The notes under the pieces: model-generated | Database searches by the model: none | Seen by the model: the letters and a program-made list of their open reading frames with translations, nothing else | Told to the model about the DNA's origin: nothing | Shown here: positions 42,224 to 46,746 of the stretch, in pieces | Layout of the letters: every line of letters begins with the position of its first letter | How positions within the stretch are numbered: the stretch's first letter is position 1 | Translations under genes and position numbers: made by a program | From: CAYVIB01 sp964451365 | GTDB lineage: Bacteria > Pseudomonadota > Gammaproteobacteria > Pseudomonadales > Cellvibrionaceae | Reading direction: 5' to 3' | Length of the DNA: 46,746 nt | NCBI GenBank assembly: GCA_964451365.1 | Contig: CAYVIB010000038.1 | Coordinates: 1 to 46,746 of the forward strand

Positions 42224-43496
42224 CACCGATAACAGTGCAGCCGCCCATGTAGGGTTGCAAAACTTCCGGTATTTGGACCGAGCCGTCCTTCTGTTGATAG
42301 TTTTCCAGAATGGCCACCAGTGTCCGACCAATTGCAAGACCCGAGCCATTGAGCGTATGCAGCAGCTCCGGCTTGCCGGTTTCGGCGTTGCGGTAGCGGG
42401 CCTTCATGCGTCGCGCCTGGAAATCGCGGAAGTTACTGCACGAGGAAATTTCGCGATAGGTATTTTGCGACGGCAACCAGACTTCCAGGTCGTAGGTTTT
42501 GCTGGATGAAAAACCGATATCGCCTCCGCACAAAATCACTTTGCGGTAGGGCAATTCCAGTTTTTGCAAAATGGTTTCCGCATGCCCGGTCAACTGTTCC
42601 AGCGCCTGGTCGGAATCCTGGGGCCGGACAAACTGCACCAGTTCCACTTTCTCAAACTGGTGCTGGCGAATCATGCCCCGCGTGTCGCGGCCGTAACTGC
42701 CGGCTTCGGAGCGAAAGCACGGTGTATGGCAGGCATATTTAATCGGCAGTTGTTTTTCATCGACAATTTCATCGCGCAGCACATTGGTTACCGGCACTTC
42801 GGCAGTCGGGATCAAATAAAACTCGCGGTCGTCATTGAGCTTGAACAAGTCCGCCTCGAACTTGGGCAATTGACCGGTACCGAAAAGCGAATCCCGGTTG
42901 ACGATATAGGGAACGTAAATTTCCTGGTAGCCATGATCCGCCGTATGGGTATTCAGCATAAACTGGATCAGCGCGCGGTGCATTCTTGCGATTTCACCGC
43001 TCATCATCGCGAAGCGGGCGCCGGTAATTTTGCCGGCGGTTTCAAAGTCCAGGCCGCCGACACCCGCGCCAACATCCACATGGTCCTGAATTTCAAAGTC
43101 AAATTCCCGGGGCGTTCCCCAGCGCATTACCTCAACATTGTCCTCTTCGGATTTGCCTTGCGGCACATCGTCGGCCAACAGGTTGGGAACGCCAGTCAGG
43201 ATCTCATCGAGTTCGGTTTGTACCGCGCCCAACTGTTTTTCCGCCTCCGCCAGGGACTGTTTCAGGTTTTCCACTTCCTGTAACAGCGGTGCGATATCCT
43301 CCCCCGCCGCCTTGGCCTTGCCGATATTTTTCGAGCGGGTGTTGCGCTCCTGCTGCAGGGACTCGGCTTCCATCTGCAGACGCTTTCGCCGCTCTTCCAG
43401 TTCATTCAGCTTATTCTTGTCCAACTGAAAACCGCGCTTGCTTAAATTAGCCGCGACGTCATCGAGTTGGCTGCGAATTAATTTAGCGTCTAACAT
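42207..43496 (-). CDS. serS: Seryl-tRNA synthetase
   Basis: SerS charges tRNA-Ser. The 429 residues have the N-terminal coiled-coil arm (about 28-105), class II motif 2 (CFRSEAGSYGRDTRGMIRQHQFEKVEL) and motif 3 (NGSGLAIGRTLVAILENYQ), all intact. The usual family ending at PYMGG is extended by CTVIGGAGKR. The GGAGKR codons and the TAG stop lie inside the REP-like element, so the C-terminus appears to have been rewritten by that repeat. It lies between crcB and cysG in a common gammaproteobacterial order. Confidence 0.96.
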   Translation of the reverse strand: MLDAKLIRSQLDDVAANLSKRGFQLDKNKLNELEERRKRLQMEAESLQQERNTRSKNIGKAKAAGEDIAPLLQEVENLKQSLAEAEKQLGAVQTELDEILTGVPNLLADDVPQGKSEEDNVEVMRWGTPREFDFEIQDHVDVGAGVGGLDFETAGKITGARFAMMSGEIARMHRALIQFMLNTHTADHGYQEIYVPYIVNRDSLFGTGQLPKFEADLFKLNDDREFYLIPTAEVPVTNVLRDEIVDEKQLPIKYACHTPCFRSEAGSYGRDTRGMIRQHQFEKVELVQFVRPQDSDQALEQLTGHAETILQKLELPYRKVILCGGDIGFSSSKTYDLEVWLPSQNTYREISSCSNFRDFQARRMKARYRNAETGKPELLHTLNGSGLAIGRTLVAILENYQQKDGSVQIPEVLQPYMGGCTVIGGAGKR

Positions 43497-43528
43497 AAGA
43501 TATCCCGTTTACTCCCGATAAAGTGTTT

Positions 43529-43903
43529 TTAAATAATTTTTTCGGTCAAAACAATGGCCGCGAAAACCGCGAGCAGGCTTAGCACAAAACTACTGGCGAT
43601 ATAAAAAAGTGCCGTCTGCCAATGTCCCATCTGCAAAAGATGCAGCGACTCGATTGAAAAAGTCGAGAACGTGGTAAAAGCGCCCAAAAAACCAATCATC
43701 AATGCGTGGCGCCAAACCGGCGGCAGCACACCTTTTTCCACAATCAACACATAGAGCACGCCGATGGCAAATGACCCCACGACATTGACCACCAAAGTGG
43801 CAATGGGGAATTTCGGGTGCATGCCGGCGAATGCCACCGACACGCCATAGCGCGCCACCGCCCCAAATGCTCCGCCAATTGCCACCGCCAGCCAAAGTAT
43901 CAT
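43529..43903 (-). CDS. crcB: Fluoride channel Fluc/CrcB
   Basis: This small membrane protein (124 residues, four transmembrane helices) exports fluoride as a dual-topology dimer. Marks are GGAFGAVARYGVS in TM1, PIATLVVNVVGSFAIGVLYV in TM2 and GFLGAFTTFSTFSIES in TM3, which holds the conserved TFSTF track. Only 10 bp separate its ATG from the end of a 285-bp inserted element, and no clear SD is visible in those bases. No fluoride riboswitch-like leader was recognised upstream. Confidence 0.94.
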   Translation of the reverse strand: MILWLAVAIGGAFGAVARYGVSVAFAGMHPKFPIATLVVNVVGSFAIGVLYVLIVEKGVLPPVWRHALMIGFLGAFTTFSTFSIESLHLLQMGHWQTALFYIASSFVLSLLAVFAAIVLTEKII

Positions 43904-43913
43904 CGCTTTTCGC

Positions 43914-44198
43914 TAGGGCCTGTTAACACTAATTGAATTATCCCTGCCGGAGGCTATTTTTTTGTCCAGCAAGGCAGAGGGAGTGCAGTTTGGTTGCTCC
44001 AAATGAGCGACCGATAACGCCGCTGGGCGAAAAAATGGTCCCGGCCCTTCGGGTTGTGGCTGAAAAGGCGCCACTCCGTGTTGCTCATCGTTCATTTAGA
44101 TTCACTAAGTTTCTCACTTCGCGTCGGAATGCCGCATCACTCGATTGGCGCCTTTTCAGCCACAACAGGGACAATTCAATTAGTGTTAACAGGCCCTA
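43914..44198. mobile_element. 285-bp MITE-like element between rarA and crcB
   Basis: Terminal inverted repeats of 33 bp with one mismatch (43914-43946 and 44166-44198) begin TAGGGCCTGTTAACACTAAT. The outermost TA is shared by both ends and may be the target duplication. An internal 20-bp perfect inverted repeat (44053-44072 and 44147-44166, GTTGTGGCTGAAAAGGCGCC) would form a second hairpin. No transposase gene is present, so this is non-autonomous. The end toward rarA supplies that gene's TAG stop. An internal motif matches the element at 36720-36961. Confidence 0.88.
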
Positions 44199-45533
44199 TT
44201 TTTTTGTTTTCGTGGATTGCGCGGCAGCACTCAACTCCCTTAAATGCCGTAGCTTTTCCGCGATTTTAATTTCCAGCCCCCGCTCCACCGGATGATAATA
44301 CTGCCGGGGTTCTATTTCGTCGGGGAAGTAATTTTCCCCCGCTGCAAAAGCGCCCTCCTCATTGTGGGCGTAACGATAACCGGCGCCGTAATCCATCTGC
44401 TTCATCATTTTCGTCGGCGCGTTGCGCAAATGCATCGGCACGTCGTAACTGGGCATCGCCCGCACATCCGCCCGCGCCGCGTTGAAGGCATTATACACGG
44501 CATTGCTTTTGGCCGCCGCCGCCAGGTAAACCACCGCCTGGGCAATGGCCAATTCGCCCTCGGGGCTGCCGAGCCGTTCCTGAACATCCCAGGCATTAAG
44601 CGCAATCTGCACCCCGCGCGGGTCGGCATTGCCGATATCCTCCGTCGCCATGCGCACAACACGCCGGGCGATATAAAGTGGATCGCAACCGCCATCGAGC
44701 ATTCTAGCCAGCCAGTACAGGGAAGCATCCGGATCGGATCCGCGCACGGATTTGTGCAGGGCCGAAATTTGTTCGTAAAACAGGTCGCCGCCCTTGTCGA
44801 AACGGCGCACGTCTCCCACTAACACCTGTTCGATTATGTCGCTGGAAATTGTCCCCCCGTCGTCAACCAGGTCGGAGGCAATTTCAATCAGGTTCAGCAG
44901 CCGGCGGGCATCGCCATCGGCGGCGGCCATCAATGTTTCTTTTTCAGCAGAGTCGATATGGATACGACGACCGCCCAACCCGTTTTCAGTGTCGGTGAGT
45001 GCCCGGTCCATCAGGGCCGACAGTTGATTTCTGTCGAAACTTTTCAGCACGTAAACACGGCAGCGGGACAGCAACGCGTTGTTCACTTCGAATGAAGGAT
45101 TTTCGGTAGTCGCACCGACAAAAATAATGGTTCCGTCTTCAACATAGGGCAGAAAAGCATCCTGTTGCGCTTTGTTAAAGCGGTGCACCTCGTCGACGAA
45201 CAGAATGGTTTTCCGCCCGTGAACGTCGCGCTGTTGTTGCGCCTCGGCCACGGCGGAACGAATTTCCTTGACGCCCGCCAGCACCGCCGAGATGGAAATA
45301 AATTTTGCATTGATCTCATTGGCAAGCAATTTAGCCAGGGAGGTTTTGCCAACGCCCGGTGGCCCCCAGAGGATCATCGAATGAACCTGGCCCTTCTCCA
45401 GTGCCTGGCGCAACGGTTTGCCCGCCCCTAACAAATGCGACTGGCCGATATACTCTCCCAGGCGTTTGGGACGCAGGCGAGACGCCAGGGGCTGATAAAT
45501 GTTTTCGGCGTGAAACAGATCCTGGTTACTCAC
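44196..45533 (-). CDS. rarA: Replication-associated recombination protein A (RarA/MgsA)
   Basis: RarA is an AAA+ ATPase related to clamp loaders that acts at stalled forks. The product has Walker A GPPGVGKTSLAKLLA, Walker B in FVDEVHRFNKAQQDAFLPYVEDG, sensor 1 GATTENPSFEVN and the MgsA C-terminal block (AVYNAFNAARADVRAMPSYDVPMHLRNAPTKMMKQMDYG). The start is set at a GTG at 45533 (MSNQDLFHAENIYQPLASRLRP), which fits the family N-terminus; a TTG at 45557 overlapping lolA by 4 bp is the alternative. Neither has a strong SD. The stop is formed by the end of a MITE-like element. It is 20 bp downstream of lolA. Confidence 0.93.
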   Translation of the reverse strand: MSNQDLFHAENIYQPLASRLRPKRLGEYIGQSHLLGAGKPLRQALEKGQVHSMILWGPPGVGKTSLAKLLANEINAKFISISAVLAGVKEIRSAVAEAQQQRDVHGRKTILFVDEVHRFNKAQQDAFLPYVEDGTIIFVGATTENPSFEVNNALLSRCRVYVLKSFDRNQLSALMDRALTDTENGLGGRRIHIDSAEKETLMAAADGDARRLLNLIEIASDLVDDGGTISSDIIEQVLVGDVRRFDKGGDLFYEQISALHKSVRGSDPDASLYWLARMLDGGCDPLYIARRVVRMATEDIGNADPRGVQIALNAWDVQERLGSPEGELAIAQAVVYLAAAAKSNAVYNAFNAARADVRAMPSYDVPMHLRNAPTKMMKQMDYGAGYRYAHNEEGAFAAGENYFPDEIEPRQYYHPVERGLEIKIAEKLRHLRELSAAAQSTKTKK

Positions 45534-45553
45534 TTGGCGAAATTCTGGCGGAT

Positions 45554-46180
45554 TCAATCTTGCAAAATAATATCGACATCGGGCGGCGGTTCGAAATCGA
45601 ATTTGGCGGAATCAATTTTTTCGTTCACCCGAACATTATTGAGTTTGATCGCGGTGGTCTGGCCGAGATTGTCTATAAGGGCAAGTGAGTGCAGAACATC
45701 GCCTTTAAAAACGAAGGTCAAGGTATCAAAGGATTTCTGCCCGTTTTCCTTGCTGCGCAAGTGATACTCCACAGCGCCTTTTTTTTTCTCGCTGGTAACA
45801 CTGTATTTTTCTTTAATGTTTTTATCGTCCCCACTCAGGATACTTGCGGGGCTGTTTTCCAGTTGCGACTGGTTGTGGACCGTCACCTGCTCCAGGTCCG
45901 GATCGTAAACCCAGAGCCGGTCCGGGTTGCCGACAATCAACTGCTCGTAGGGCGGCTTTGTTTCCCAATAAAAGTAACCCGGACGTTTGATCAGGAACGT
46001 ACCCGTTGTCGATTCCTGAACCTCGTGGCCGTCCTGGTCGGTGATAGTCTGGGTAAAGTTGCCCGAAAGCGACTCGATGCTTTTAAGTTTTTGCAGGAAC
46101 TCATCTTCCGCCTGCGCCAGGGCGCTGGTGGAAATCACCAATAGCAAAACGGTTTGTAAAAAGACCGCTAACAATTTCAT
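45554..46180 (-). CDS. lolA: Outer-membrane lipoprotein carrier protein LolA
   Basis: LolA is the periplasmic chaperone that shuttles lipoproteins from LolCDE to LolB. The start is set at the ATG at 46180 because GGGAG lies 7 bp upstream; this gives 208 residues with a clear signal peptide (MKLLAVFLQTVLLLVISTSALA). The mature part shows SLSGNFTQTI, RPGYFYWETKPPYEQLIVGNPDRLWVYDPDLEQVTV and FKGDVLHSLALIDNLGQTTAIKLNN, typical of LolA. It lies between ftsK and rarA, the usual order. It should also serve the two lipoproteins of the TPR operon in this window. Confidence 0.95.
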   Translation of the reverse strand: MKLLAVFLQTVLLLVISTSALAQAEDEFLQKLKSIESLSGNFTQTITDQDGHEVQESTTGTFLIKRPGYFYWETKPPYEQLIVGNPDRLWVYDPDLEQVTVHNQSQLENSPASILSGDDKNIKEKYSVTSEKKKGAVEYHLRSKENGQKSFDTLTFVFKGDVLHSLALIDNLGQTTAIKLNNVRVNEKIDSAKFDFEPPPDVDIILQD

Positions 46181-46214
46181 AAGCAACTCCCGCATTGGTT
46201 TCCGACTGGCGAAT

Positions 46215-46746
46215 TTAATTTCTGACAGGTGGTGGCGCCAGAACTTCCCGATTGCCATTGGCGCCCATTTCGGTAACGACTCCCGAGGCCTCCATCTGCT
46301 CAATCAAACGGGCGGCGCGGTTGTAACCGATGCGTAATTTACGCTGCACCGATGAAATACTGGCCTTGCGGCTCTCGGTGACGAAAGCCACGGCTTCGTC
46401 GTAAAGCGGATCGGATTCGCCGCTGTCGCTGTCCCCACCCTCGCCTTCGCCGCTATAGCCGGGTACCGGAATACTGGCGGTGCTTTCGCTGAATATTTCT
46501 TCCAGGTAATTCGGCTCGCCGCGCTTTTTCCAATCGTTCACAACTTTATGGACTTCGTGATCGTCGATAAATGCCCCGTGCACACGCAGGGTGACGGCGG
46601 TGCCCGGCGGCAGGTACAGCATGTCGCCGTGGCCAAGCAGTTGTTCCGCGCCGCCCTGGTCGAGGATCGTGCGCGAGTCGATTTTTGACGAAACCTGGAA
46701 GGCGATTCGCGTCGGCACATTGGCCTTGATCAAACCGGTAATAACG
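46215..46746 (-). CDS. ftsK: DNA translocase FtsK, C-terminal part (runs off the window)
   Basis: Only the last 176 or so residues are inside the window; the reading frame is open to the edge and continues upstream (VITGLIKANVPTRIAFQV). The visible part covers the end of the motor domain (DQGGAEQLLGHGDMLYLPPG) and the gamma winged-helix domain (ASISSVQRKLRIGYNRAARLIEQMEASGVV), which reads KOPS sites and contacts XerD. A Gly/Ser/Asp-rich acidic insert (GEGEGGDSDSGESD) joins them. It is 34 bp before the lolA start. Confidence 0.95.
   Translation of the reverse strand, partial: VITGLIKANVPTRIAFQVSSKIDSRTILDQGGAEQLLGHGDMLYLPPGTAVTLRVHGAFIDDHEVHKVVNDWKKRGEPNYLEEIFSESTASIPVPGYSGEGEGGDSDSGESDPLYDEAVAFVTESRKASISSVQRKLRIGYNRAARLIEQMEASGVVTEMGANGNREVLAPPPVRN

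Noticed and set aside
43904..44198. Fluoride riboswitch upstream of crcB
   Set aside because: The sequence ahead of crcB is the inserted element; no crcB-type pseudoknot consensus was recognised.

Overview
The window reads as a chromosomal stretch of a gammaproteobacterium, probably of the Cellvibrionales/Pseudomonadales type. The main support is the right-hand run of core genes on the minus strand, ftsK-lolA-rarA-crcB-serS-cysG, an order familiar from Pseudomonas-like genomes, together with cmoA/cmoB/cmoM, gor, ppx and msrA. No species can be named from sequence reading alone.

Layout. (1) 1-683: repeat-rich non-coding DNA ahead of a secretion operon. (2) 684-11596 (+): type VI secretion (T6SS) operon tssA-tssB-tssC-[terminator]-second tssC-tssE-tssF-tssG-tssH(clpV). 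(3) 11628-16757 (+): two TPR-rich envelope proteins, a small TPR lipoprotein and a short secreted protein, starting across an intrinsic-terminator-like hairpin. (4) 16758-25792 (-): the delivery and cargo module, in transcription order hcp, vgrG, DUF6484 protein, DUF2169 protein, DUF4150 PAAR-like tip, a TIGR02270-type HEAT-like protein, a ketoacyl-synthase-like protein without the usual catalytic Cys, an AHH/HNH nuclease effector and its DUF1629/Imm11-like immunity protein, then small coding remnants. tssJ, tssK, tssL and tssM are not in the window, so the membrane complex and part of the baseplate must be encoded elsewhere. (5) 26146-40249: housekeeping genes: msrA, a methyltransferase, ppx, a membrane J-domain protein, cmoM, an M16C peptidase, a hotdog thioesterase, a cytosolic histidine kinase with a receiver-TPR response regulator, cmoA, cmoB and gor. 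All three enzymes of the cmo5U/mcmo5U tRNA wobble pathway (CmoA, CmoB, CmoM) lie within 8 kb. (6) 40424-46746 (-): a small conserved protein, cysG, serS, crcB, rarA, lolA and the 3' end of ftsK.

How the parts fit. TssB/TssC make the contractile sheath, TssE/F/G with TssA build and prime the baseplate and sheath, ClpV recycles it, and Hcp/VgrG/PAAR-like form the expelled tube and tip. DUF2169, DUF6484, TIGR02270 and the KAS-like protein are cargo-side accessory proteins. The nuclease and immunity genes form an ATGA-overlapped toxin-immunity pair.

The most striking non-genic signal is a set of small repeats lying exactly at gene ends. A 285-bp element with 33-bp terminal inverted repeats supplies the rarA stop codon and ends 10 bp before crcB. 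A 242-bp element sits ahead of the response-regulator gene and shares an internal motif with the first. REP-like palindromes contain or abut the stop codons of serS, the histidine kinase gene and the small gene before gor. A 17-bp tandem duplication has separated cmoA from cmoB, leaving a six-codon mini-ORF between them. Several start codons are corrected here because the longest open frame runs into such a repeat.
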